Shown here: piece by piece, positions 11,430 to 23,196 of the stretch | Layout of the letters: every line of letters starts with the position of its first letter | Numbering within the stretch: the stretch's first letter is position 1 | Source of the DNA: Atherix ibis | Taxonomy: Eukaryota > Arthropoda > Insecta > Diptera > Athericidae | DNA length: 64,000 nt | Direction: 5' to 3' | Assembly: GCA_958298945.1 (NCBI GenBank) | Contig: OY282605.1 | Coordinates: 24,034,811-24,098,810, forward strand | Notes under the pieces: model-generated | What the model was told of the DNA's origin: nothing | The model's input: only the letters and a program-made list of their open reading frames with translations | The model's database searches: none | Program-made: the position numbers and the translations under genes

Positions 11430-12490
11430 GTGCTCAGTTAGCTTTGCCATTCTATGATGGAAAGACTTGCACTCGAACAACACTTAAAAATTATCGAATT
11501 TTATTATCAAAATTCGTGCTTTGTGAAAAATGTGTTTCGTGCACTTGGAGCATTTTATGGTTATTATAATCGATCTACTGAGCAAGCAATTCAAGCCATA
11601 GTAATTAAATGTCGCAGCAATTTTACGGTATTTGACATCAAACCATCAATCCGTGTGCACAGAGTGCGTACAGAGGAAAATATTGATGCCGTCGCCCGCG
11701 ATTTGTTTATCTTTGGCCGTTCACAGCACTTTGGAATTGTGTTTCCCGACTATGCGGAAGATTTTACTCAAAGACCTTGATCTGAAAGCGTATAAAATAC
11801 AGGTCGTGCTGAAGAACTGAAGCCGAACGACCTGCTAAAGCATCGAATTTTCGGTATGTGGGACTTAGAACAACTTGAAGAAAATCTGTTTGTCTACCAA
11901 AAAAAATAGCGTTCAGCTATAAGCTCATTTATGGTTGAACGGGTATGTGAATAAGCAAAATTGTCGCATTTGATCTGATGAACAACAACAGGTAAAACGA
12001 AAACTGCAATTGCACCCAAAAAAATGCATTATTTGATGCGGTTTACCGATGCGTATTTTTTTAAAGATGACAATGGCCACGACGTTACCGTCAATGGCAC
12101 CCGATATCGGTCGATGATTTTGAATTTTTTTTTTCGCCAAAATTCAAGAAATGCATTTGGTTGACATGTGGTTTTAACAATACGGCGCTATATGCCACAC
12201 AGCACGTGAAACAATGGACATATTGAGAGATGAGTTTGGTGAGCAATTTATCTCACATTTGTGGACCGGTGAGTTGGCCGCCAAGATCGTGCGATTTGAC
12301 GTCTTTTTCTATGGAGCTACGTGAAGTCAACCGTCTATGCCAATAAACCGGCGTTATTTGCAACCTTTGACAACAACATTACACGTGTTATTGGCGAGAT
12401 ACCAGGCGAGATTACTAGAAAAAGTAGTTCAAAATAGTACTTATCGCATGGATCACTTAAAATGTAGTCGCGCCCAATATTTACACAAAA
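11430..12490 (+). pseudogene. Degenerate DUF4817-type (Tc1/mariner superfamily) transposase
   Basis: The best-preserved part is the N terminus, MERLALEQHLKIIEFYYQNS at 11455, a helix-turn-helix region of the type annotated as DUF4817 at the front of many insect transposases. It continues through RSTEQAIQAIVIK to about 11760. Beyond that the frame is broken repeatedly, but family blocks can be followed in shifting frames: an AYKIQ..ELKPND-like block (11790-11840), DNGHDVTVNGTRYRSMI (about 12068-12120), a TCHTARETM-like block (about 12190-12220), and SYVKSTVYANKPA (about 12312-12350), ending near 12450. The catalytic core cannot be read intact. No terminal repeats were identified. The start is also present, duplicated, on the far side of the 15-bp array. 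Confidence 0.8.
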
Positions 12491-13969
12491 TTATCTTTAA
12501 GAAGTAAATGGCAGGCATTGATTTATCAATTCAATTAAAAATTGTATACACTTTTTGGTATTTTTTTGTATTTTTTTGGTAATTTAAAAACCAAACGCTT
12601 AAGAAATCAAAAGAAAATTTTTAAATTAACAATATTTAAATTTAATATTAATAAAATTAATACTTAAGTAAGCTTTTATGAAATTTTAATGACAATTCAA
12701 AGAAAATTAATAAATTTCAGACCTTTTCATGGAAAAAGAAAACAAATTTTATTTTTTCGATTTATAAAAAAAAAGAAAATATTAAAAAAATTTAAATATA
12801 TTTAAATTTAAAAAAAAATTAAAATTAAAAAAAAAACAAATTTCATCGGAAATATTTCTTTAAATTAATTTGATAATATTTCATGTTTTTTGTTGTTGAA
12901 GTGAATTTTGATAATGCCAAACCGCACTCCAACTGTGGTCACTGCTAAAAATTAGTGGAAATATTTTTTTTTACGATCAATAAAAATGCATTTTTAAACT
13001 TTTGTAGAAATAACTTAAACATAAAAATAAAGAAAAGAAAATTCGTCTCTTTTCCAAACTCCAATTCGGTGTGCCATCATCAGTCAGGCCCGGCAATTAT
13101 GAGTCAGCCTCTTTTGACATTTACCGCGCTGCCATTTCCATTAACAGGTGAGCCTAACAAAGATCATTGATGAGGTAAACACATCACTAAAAAGTCGAAA
13201 AGCATACCAAAAAAACGGGGCCAAATATGATAAAAAAAAATCGTTTTCTTTCTTTCTTGGAAACAATTCTATTCACTGTTCTCATCTAACATTTTTATTT
13301 AGTTTTTATGATTTTTTATTTGATTGAATTTGCAGGCTTTCGTAAGCTTTTTCTAAATAAAAATAATACACAGAAGAACTCATTATAATTTCGGGGCTCT
13401 TATGGTATTGTTTTTTTTTTGTTTTGTTGCTTTTTATTTTATAGATTAATGTTGAGATAAAATGGAAAAAAATTCGGGTTTCTTTACGATTCTTTTGACT
13501 TGTAAGTTTTTATTGTGTCATTAGTAAAAAAGGTAAAAAAAAGCAGAAAAGTGTAAATTACATATACTCGTGCCCCCCTTTTTCTGGGAATTGCTTAGCT
13601 TTTCATAGCAAATATCATAAAAATCATATTCGATAACGGAGGTTTTTACAAAAAATCATAAAAACTTAATAGAAATTCGAATAAAGCTGAGAATTTTGGG
13701 TTTTGTATTATTTTCTGTTATTGCGTTCGGTCAATAGCCCTTTCCGAATCGGGCCTTCTACTTCGATTGGGCCCGCAATGATCAGAATTTGGAGTTGTTG
13801 AAAAGTTACTTTTATTGGTAAATTTTCTTTTGTAACTTAAAACTGGGCAGAATTATTATCAGGTGCGAAATATCAACGGAAAGTTTGGAAAAACCGGTGA
13901 AAATTACTTTTGAAAAACAGGTGAACAAAATAAGTGCTCATATTTTCGAAAATAAATAAAATTAAAAAT
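12491..13969. other. AT-rich non-genic stretch
   Basis: Mostly A/T-run DNA. A 71-codon plus-strand frame (12955-13170) and a GC-richer patch around 13720-13790 are unassigned. I see no gene. Confidence 0.5.
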
Positions 13970-15660
13970 TGTTCAAAGAAAAATTTTTCGACTATCAATT
14001 TTTAACTATAAAATTTTTTACTGTTAAATTTTACTGGAAATTTTTACTGAAGATTTGTTGACTTTAGAATTTTTTGACTGAATTTTTTTGGCTAAAACTT
14101 TTTTGACGAAAGTTATTTTCCGTAAACTAAGCCGCAAATTTTTATTAAAAATATTTTCTGAAATTTTTACCTGACAATTTTTACTGAAAATTTGTACTGA
14201 ACATATTCACAGAAAATTTTTTGACTGAAGAATTTTAACTAAAAATGTTTAGACTCAAAATTTTTTTACTACAAATAAAAATTTTTTATAAAAAATTATT
14301 TAATAAAAATTGTTTATAAAAAATTAGGCAGCAAATTTTTCCTGAAATTTTTGACTGATAATTTTTAGTAGAAATTTTTACTGAAAAATTTTTTTATTAC
14401 AACGTTTTTGACTAAAATTTTTAGACTGAAATTTTTTTGACAGAAACTTTTTGAAATGAATTTTTTTGACAAAAGAATTTTTTGCTACAAACATTTTTTA
14501 TAAAAATATAAATCACATATTTTTAGCTGACAATTTTTATTAGAAATTTGTACTGAAAATATTTACAGAAAATTTTTTGACTGAAAAATTTTAACTAAAA
14601 ATTTTTAGACTAAAAATTTTTTACTACAAATTTTTCGACTAAAATTTTTTTGACTAAAACTTTTTTAATGAAAATTATTTATAAAAACTTTGGCAGCAAA
14701 TTTTTACTAAAATTTTTAACTGTAATGTTTACTGGATATTTTTACTTAAGCATTTTTTGATTGCATCGCTTTTGACTGAACATTTTTAGGCTAAAACTTT
14801 TTTGACTGAACTTTTTTGACTCAAGAATTTTTTTGACAAACATTTTTAATAAGAAAATAAATCGTAAATTTTTACTGAAATTTTTAGCTGACAATTTTTA
14901 CTGTAAATTTGTACTGAAAATATTTACAAAAAAATTTTCTGACTAAATAATTTTAACTAAAAACTTTCGGACTCAAAATTTTTTGACTTAAATTTTTTTG
15001 ACTAAAACTTTTTTAATGAAAATTATTTGTAAAAAATTTAGCAGCAAATTTTTACTTAAAATTTTTACCTGACAATTTTTACTAGAAATTTTTACTGAAA
15101 ATATGTACAGAAAATTTTTTGACTGAACCTTTCTGACTAAAGAATTTTTTGATTAAAACTTTTTTTAATGGAAATATTTTACTGGGAATTTTTACTGAAG
15201 AACTTTTTGACTGAAACTGCCTTGACTGAAAATGTTTTTACTGAAACGATTTTAAATGAAAATTTTTACTGAAAATGGTTTAACTGAAAATTTTTTAAAA
15301 ATTTTTATTGGAAAAATTAATAAAATATTACTGGAAATTTTAAACGCAAAATTTTTTGACTGTAACTTTTTCGACTGAAGAATTTTTTGACTAAAACTTT
15401 TTTTAATGAAAATATTTTACTGAAAATTTTATTGGGGATTTTTACTGAAGAACTTTCTGACTGTAAAAATTTTTACTACAAATTTTTTACTGAAACTCTT
15501 TTAACTAAAGCTTTTTTGACAAACTTTTTGACTAAAACTTTTTCGACTGCAAACCTTTTTGACTGAACATTTTTTTTCTGAAAATTTTTTTACTGAAACT
15601 TTTTTAACTGAAACTTTTTCTAATGAAATTTTTTTACTGCAAATTGATTTTTTCGATGGA
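13970..15660. repeat. Decayed TTTTTACTGA-type tandem array
   Basis: Irregular repetition of blocks such as AATTTTTACTGAAAATTT, TTTTTTGACTGAA and ACTAAAACTTTTTT, with varying spacing. It shares the TTTTTACTGA core with the 15-bp satellite at 9.4-11.4 kb but shows no clean period, so it is best read as an old, unhomogenised relative. A short open frame at 15559-15762 is partly a translation of this repeat. Confidence 0.85.
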
Positions 15661-17924
15661 TTTCCTTTTATATGCTTTAATAAACAAAATTTTATTTATT
15701 GGCGATTTCTGCTAAATATAATGTATTTAATTCCTCGTAAAAAGAAACTAAAAAATTTCTGACAAATTTTTTCAAGATAAACGGATAAAAACGGGTTTTC
15801 TTACAAGATTTTTCATCTTTATTTTGAAGACAAGATAAAAACATCTATGAGAATTTCAAGTTAACTTTATAAAGAAAATAATTTTTTTAACAAAAAAATA
15901 AAAAATATATTAAAGAAAATGCAGCCAAATCCTAAAAAACCTCGAAAATAATTTTAATAACGCAGACCATTGAATTTTTACAATTTAAAAAAAAAATTAA
16001 GAATCTAAAACAACAACAACAACATTAAATCAAAGACATTTTTAACATTGATAAATATTTTATTATAAAAAAAAATGTTATCATTTCTAAAATGGCTAAA
16101 AAAAATTGTAAAAAAAAATTCTAATCATAAATATTCGCTCGAATGCAGCCTGAAATTGTGAATTTTTTTTGCTATTTTCTGCCGATGTCGATGTCAACCC
16201 ACTCAGCTGAATATGATTTGACTGGATTTACGGCCGGCTTGGCAGAAATGAAACACGGCAAGGCGTAGGTGCACCTGATCCAAAGGTAAAATGGTAAGCG
16301 GAGCGGATGCCGTTCGTTTTGCAATTGAACAAATAAACAGAAAACAAAGAACCTGGCACCGTTCCATCATTTAAATGGCCTCCGTTTTGTCCAAATTTGG
16401 TAGGAAATTTTGTCTTTTCTATCCGATCCCATCCATCATCGTGTTTAATCGTAAGACTATGTTTCCGTTTGTGTCCGCGGCGCTAGGGGCTATGCTGCGA
16501 TTGCGTCATCTGTCAATGAAAAACGACAACAAAAATTAAGTTTAGATCTGGTCGTGCAGTCTGTTATCGTTTGCTACGTATTAGTAGTGGGTATGCTCCC
16601 CATTCTCTTGTCTTGTAACCACATTCGATATTTTGTTAACAGGTTTTTTTTTTACTTTTATTTCCACTTTTCTCAACATTTATTCTTGTCGCAAGCAATG
16701 ACAAATTATTTTCTGAACAAATAACAAAAATTTATAAATTCATTTCGCATGAAAGTGAAATCAAAACGGAATAAAACCGCAAAATTATGTGCAACTAACA
16801 CACTCACATCTGCTTAAAGCTTTCGGCAATTTTTTTTCTATTTTTTTTAACACAATTTCGTGAATATTTTTTTGGATTAACTTTGATCATAAATCAGCCG
16901 ATTGGTTTGAAGTTGGAGAGATTTTTTTAAATTTTATTTCAACTTTCCACTATATTTTTTTTACTTAACATTTTAACTGATTTCTTTTTATTATCTATGA
17001 TTTTACTTATAAATGATTTCAGTTAAGAAAAAATTGTGAAAAAAAACGATTTAAATTCAAACTGGTTTGTGAGTTTTTCAATTCTAACACTTTGCAAAGA
17101 GCTGACATTAAATCGAATGTTTTAATGGAACTTGAATCGAAATGGACTACTAACGTCATCTCCAAGTTCTAATTTAATGCAGTGCCAATTTTTAATAGAA
17201 ATTATTGGCAATATTTTCGTATCGAACTCATCTGACTCATCTGCATTCCAGAATTGTATTAAATACACTGTAAAATATTGCCAGAAGAACCATAAGAACC
17301 TGTACTGGTCGCTCGAGATTATCGGCCGTCTAATCTGTTGATCCCGCTATAAGGAAAGCCATTACTGCTCTTAAGAGCTGACATTTACCCTGTTCATTAT
17401 TTATGAGCCTGAAATTATTGGCCCCAAATTGTTATCTGGACTGGTTATGACTGGATAACGTCGCCATCGACTTGTGTCTGCAAAGAATATGAAAACGTTT
17501 TCGCCGATGAATCTCGTTTTGCCAATGCACCAAGTCAGCATCCAAAACCCATCGTCATCTTTTCGAACTGGAGTCAGAAACTATCAAAATACAAATCGAC
17601 TTGGGCTCATCAAGGAACATTTGTTGTCGAGATTAAGTGTTATTGTTTGTGATCTTTCCAAAATCATCAAAACAAGAGGTCGTCGTTCGTTGGCATTATG
17701 TCATCACATTTATTTTTATTTTTATTCCTGTTGTTTCTTAATTACGGAGAATTTATTAGCAAATAATCATATTTAGAAATGATGTCTTTATTCTTTTATA
17801 CTTTTAAGAATTTCACGGCACAGGTCTTGTGAATTTATGAAAGGCTGCACTACAAACGAAAATTTATTCAACTTTGGAAAAATTTAAGATTCGAATATTT
17901 TTATCAAATTGGTTTTTTGTGAAT
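15661..17924. other. Unique DNA with two GC-richer patches
   Basis: About 16150-16620 is less AT-rich and non-repetitive, with no recognisable gene. About 17130-17720 has open frames on the plus strand (17132-17341, 69 codons; 17474-17776, 100 codons) and looks more coding-like than its surroundings. One alternative frame reads ENVFADESRF, reminiscent of Tc1-type transposases, but this is too weak for a call. It may be a decayed transposon or a missed exon. Confidence 0.4.
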
Positions 17925-18722
17925 ATTTTTACTGAATATTTGTGTTACTGAATTTTTACAAAAAGTTTTTACTGAAAAGATTCTGACGAATTTTTAATAA
18001 CATATTTTTATTGACAAATTTTTACTGACAAATTTTTACTGATAAATTGTTACTCTTAATTTTTATTGTCCAAATTTTTACTGACAAATTTTCACTGACA
18101 AATTTTTACTGACAAATTTTTACTGACAATTTTTACTGACTAATTTTTACTGACAAATTTTTATTCACAAATTTTTACTGACAAATTTTTATTGACAAAT
18201 TTTTAATGACAAATTTTTAATAACAAATTTTTAATGACAAATTTTTATTCACAAATTTTTACTGACAAATTTTTATTGACAAGTTTTTAATGACAAAATT
18301 TTTACTGACAAATTTTTATTGACAAATTTTCACTGACAAAATTTTACTGACAAATTTTTACTGACAAATTTTTACTGACAAATTATTACTGACAAATTTT
18401 TATTGACACATTTTTACTGACAAATTTTTGCTGACATATTTTTGCTGGCCAATTTTTACTGATAAAATTTTACTAACAAAATTTTACTGACAAATTTTTA
18501 CTGCCAAATTTTTACTGACAAATTTTTACTGACAAATTGTTACAAATTTTTACTGACAAATGTTTACTGACAAATTTTTACTGATAAATTTTTACTGACA
18601 AATTTTTACTAACAAATTTTTACTGACAATTTTTTTACTAAAAAATTTTTATTAACAATTTTTGACTGATAAATTTATACTCTTAGTTTTTACTGACAAA
18701 TTTGTACTGGAATATGTTGAGT
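17925..18722. repeat. 14-bp tandem array, ACTGACAAATTTTT (forward)
   Basis: About 50 units of a 14-base repeat, consensus ACTGACAAATTTTT, with frequent single-base variants and occasional indels. It is related to the 15-bp satellite through the TTTTTACTGA core. The array at 21.7-23.06 kb has the same unit in reverse complement. Confidence 0.95.
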
Positions 18723-21701
18723 GAAATTTGCAACTGGAAACATCGATTAAAAATTCTAATAAAAAAAAAATTATATTATATTTAAAAAAAATTTATACTA
18801 AAAATATTTCACGTGCAATAAATTAAAAATATTTCGGAACTACAATTTTTTATTATTTATTTTTCTCTTTACAAATATTAAGGGAAGTACAGTCAAAAGG
18901 AAAAAATGAGATCTCACAAAATAAATTATGCCAAAAGGGAAGAACTGAATAAATGCAAACAGAAATAGAAAAAAAATATTGTTTTCAAAGTAAATTTAAT
19001 GGAAAACTTTGAATAAGTTTATTAGTAAACACGAATAAGTAAAGAAATTTTAATTTTTTCAAAACCACACTAGTGTTGGGCGTTTCTTCTTCCATTATGG
19101 AATCCATCATAGGCACGCACCCACCCATTTCGCTATTCATTACTCCCTCACATGAGAATTTTTCATGCAACGTTATTTGTATTCAAAAATTTTACATAAA
19201 CTCATTTTTGGTTTTGAACAATGGAAAAAATATCAAAAGCTGTCACAAAAAATTTTCTATTCTCTTCTTTTTTTTTACTAATTTTATTTCTATACAATAG
19301 AAAGCTCGTTTTTTACTTACAAAAAATAGAAGAAGAAAAAAGGAAATTGAAGCGTTGAGAATACTTATTTCTGTGACAGGTTAAAAGGTAGTATTTCTAA
19401 AATATTTCTAACAAAAAATAAATCTAAAACAGAAAAATAAAAAAAAGGCGTGTGTTTGAACACACTTATATGTGCACACTCGATTTGAATAAATTCCTAA
19501 TTACGTTATTGCGTGTCCAATTGCGAGGATAACGTATCCTTTTATATAGGTATACCATCAAAAGTGTTCATTAAAATTGCTATGCGTCACAAAGAAAGAA
19601 ACATTTTACATGACAAACAAATAATTTTCATACCAGATTCTATACTCAAATTCACCCAATTTACTAAGAATTTTATTTTAAAAATAAAGATTTTTTGTTT
19701 TATTATTTTTCGTAAATTGGGTGAATTAAGGATTATTTTTCTATTATTTGCTTAGAAAAAAGTAATTTATCTACCATTAACTAATAATTTAGCTACTTTT
19801 AATAGATGCAACCAGTTTTTATCTACTTTCATTTTAAGTATTTCAACAAAAAAAATATAAAAAAGAGAATTTTTCGTAATTTTTTTTTCTAAAATAATAT
19901 GAAATATTTTATAAAAATTTAAAGAAAAAATTGAAAAAACTTTTACAAAAATGCCCCCATCAAAAAACGACATCCTTGAATTATTACACTTAATCACGTA
20001 CAAGGTACTTGTCAGGGGCGGCGTTTTGTGATTTTCAACAAATTTTTCATTAATTTTTTTTTTTTTTTGTTAATAAAATTTTTTTTAATGCACAGTTGGA
20101 TGTGTATAGTTGATTAACAAAACAATTATTTTCAAGGACAATAAAAAAATAATTTAAATCTTAAAACTTTATCACGATGAGGCTACTTTTTATGACTTTT
20201 GTAATGTTTAAAAAATGATTCAGCAATTTTTACTATAATTTGCACTATTTGTTCTTATTTAAAATTAATCCATTTCTTCAAAATTATGTGTGTGCATAAA
20301 TTCGATTGGTTATAAGGATCTGTAAGTAAAAATCCAAAAATTTTGTTAAAAAAAACTAAAAAAAAATTTCCAAAAAAATAAAATTAAATATTTTTTGTTA
20401 ATTAAAAGTAAGCACATAGAACGTAGTAACATTGCCTTTTAAAATAAATGGAAAATTTCACATAATTTCCGATTATTAATTTTATGGAACCTAACATTTT
20501 TAGATATTTTTATTTGAAGGATTTTACCCAAAAACTAAAAGGACAATTTTATGAAATTATCCCTTACACTTTGTTAATGGCAGCAATTTTCTTTATTATT
20601 ATTATTACTACTTGAATTATTATTATTAGAGGGGAGAAAAAATGAAAATTACCATCATTCTGCCAAAGGAATTGTGTCCCTTTTCCTTCTGATCCTTGTG
20701 AAATTTATTCTCAGTCATACTTTGAAATGGCAATTTCTTTTCGGTAACTTATTTATATCAACGTGAAAAAAATCTTTACGATATAATAAATTCTAATTTT
20801 CTGATTTTATATTTATTATAAAGAAAATATTGAAAATTGTAAAAAGGACGAAAAATAACACGTGTAATAAGAAGAAGCGTCTAAACAAATATTACGGAAA
20901 ACTCTACATTATTCTCCCATTTTTTTAAGGATATTATCAGTTTCTTACTTTTAAGGTAATGTTTTTTTTGTTTCTGTTTTACTTGATGTATTGTAAAAAA
21001 ATAACTTCGCTCCTGCCATCAAGAGAATTTAAGTGAAGTGAAATCATCATAAATATTGTATTAATATCGAAATCGAAAATGAAATTGAAAATTTTCTACC
21101 CAAAATATAAAAGTCCTGTGAACACAACCAGCAGATAGAATTACAGACCAAAAAAAAATTATATGAAATTTCCGAATATCCTGCGGGCGAATAAGAATTT
21201 AATATCGTTCGTATTGGAAAAGAATTTTTCCTTTTTTCGGTATTGCAAATTTTATATTTTGGCAATGTCAGTGGAAAGAAGTATTAAAATTCTTATTTGA
21301 TTTATGTGGGCAATTTTTGAATATTTACAAGATTAGAAAAGTAAAAAATTTTTATCCTTTTTATTTTTTTATTCTGCAGATAACGACACGGTGTCTATGT
21401 GCAAAACGTTTCAAATCGCACGATGAGCACGATTACGGCAGATTGGCACCAGCTTCAAAACTAATCAATAATCCTTGACATAAACGGAAGAAATTTTACA
21501 ATTTTATTTTTATTAAAATGTTCTTGGAATTATAATTTTTTTATTATAATTTTTATTATTAAGAAGGTACTGTAATTTTTATAAACCGATGCTGAAGACA
21601 TTGTAACAAATGAAAAAACAACAGCAAAAAATAATAAAAACAAAACTTTACGAACAAGAATACCGAAAAATATATTTTTTATCATCTATTATAAATTTGT
21701 A
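18723..21701. other. AT-rich spacer between two inverted 14-bp arrays
   Basis: About 3 kb of A/T-run DNA bounded by arrays of the same unit in opposite orientation. Short open frames (for example minus 18985-19170, plus 19073-19300, plus 19513-19755, minus 19767-20003, minus 21047-21265) resemble nothing I know. I see no gene. Confidence 0.55.
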
Positions 21702-23059
21702 AATATAAATTTGTCAGTAAAAATATTCAGTAAAAATTTGTCAATAAAAATTTATGAGTAAAAATTTGTCAATAAAATTTTGTCAGTAAAAATTTGTCAG
21801 TAAAACTATGTAGGTAAAAATTTGTTAGTAAAAATTTGTCAGTAAAATTTTGTCAGTGAAAATTTGTCAGCAAATTTTTGTCAGTAAAAATAAGTCAGTA
21901 AAAATTTGTCAGTAAGAATTTGTCAGTAAAAAATTGTCAATAAAAATTTATCAGTAAAAATTTGTCAGTAAAAATGTTCAGTAAAAATTTACAAGTAAAA
22001 ATTTGTCAATAAAAATTTGTCAGTAAAAATTTGTCAGTAAAAATTTATCAGTAGAAATTTGTCAGTTAAAATTTGTCAGTAAAAATTTGTCAGTGCAAGT
22101 TTTTCATTACAAATTTGTCAGTAATACTTTGTCAGTGAAAATTTGTCAGTTAAAATTTGTCAGTAAAATATTGTCAGTAACACTTTGTTAGTACAAATTT
22201 ATCAGTAGAAATTAGTCAGTAAAAATTCGTCAGTGAGAATTAACCAGTAAAAATTTGTCAGTAAAAATTAGTCAGTAAAAATTTGTCAGTAAAAATTTGT
22301 CAATAAAAAATTGTCAATAAAAATTTGTCAGTAAAAATTTGTCAGTAAAAATGTTCACTTGAAATTTGTCAATAAAAATTTGTCAGTGAAAATTTATCAA
22401 TAAAATTTTGTCAGTAAAATTTTGTCAGTAAAAATTTGTCAGTAATACTTTGTAAGTAAAAATTTGTTTGTAAAATTTTGTCAGTAAAAATTTGTCAGTT
22501 AAAATTTCTCAGTTAAAATTTGTCAGTAAAATTTTGTCAGTTAACATTTTTCAGTGAAAATTTGTCAATAAAATTTGTCTGCTAAAATTTGTCAATAAAA
22601 ATTTGTTAGTAAAAATTTGTCAGTGGAAATTTTTCAATAAAATGTGTTTGTTAAAATTTGTCAGTAAAAACTTGTGTTCAGTAAAAATTTGTCAGTAAAA
22701 ATTTGTCATTAAAAATTAGTCAGTAAAAATTTGTCAGTGAGAATTTGACAGTCAAAATTTGTCGGTAAAAATTTGTCAGTAAAAATTTTTCAGCAAAAAT
22801 TTATCAGTAAAAATTTGTCAATTTAAATTTGTCAGTAAAAATTTGTCAGTAAAAATTTTTCAATATAAATTTGTCAGTAAAAATTTGTCAATAAAAATTT
22901 CTCATTAAAATTTTGTCAGTAAAAATTTGTCAGTTAAACTTTGTTGGTAAAAGTTTGTCAATTTAAATTTGTCAGTAAAAATATTCAGTAAAAATTGGTG
23001 AGTAAAAATTTGTTAGCGAAAATATGTACGCAAAAGTTTGTCAGTAAAATTTTGTCAGT
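21702..23059. repeat. 14-bp tandem array, AAAAATTTGTCAGT (reverse)
   Basis: About 95 units of AAAAATTTGTCAGT, the reverse complement of the unit at 17.9-18.7 kb. Variants include TCAATAAAA, GTTAGTAAA and 13-base units. It ends abruptly at about 23059, where it meets a short hairpin and the 3' end of a group A mariner. Confidence 0.95.
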
Positions 23060-23105
23060 AATCCCCACCAGATATTATACAAGTGTATAATATCCGGTGG
23101 GGATT
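23060..23105. repeat. 20-bp inverted repeat at an array/mariner junction
   Basis: Left arm 23060-23079 and right arm 23086-23105 are reverse complements with one mismatch, around a 6-base spacer. The right arm is genuine group A mariner sequence (it matches the segment near the stop codon in other copies). The left arm is its inverted copy, placed exactly between the 14-bp array and the mariner remnant. Confidence 0.9.
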
Positions 23106-23194
23106 AATTTGAAGGGGACAAAATAGATATTCATGAATAAATAAATAATTTTTGAAAAAACACAAAATTCGCAATACTTTTTTAACAGACCTCG
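23080..23194 (+). mobile_element. Mariner group A, 3' end only (copy 2)
   Basis: Matches the last 115 or so bases of the group A elements: the GTGTATAATATC block, the end of the transposase reading EGDKIDIHE, AATAAATAATTTTTGAAAAA, and the right terminal repeat ending CAGACCTCG at 23194, followed by TA. The 5' part is missing and replaced by the inverted repeat and the 14-bp array, so the element is truncated and immobile. Confidence 0.92.
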
Positions 23195-23196
23195 TA

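Noticed and set aside
17474..17776. Possible decayed transposase (ENVFADESRF in one frame)
   Set aside because: Only one short block is suggestive. No second conserved block or terminal repeat was found.
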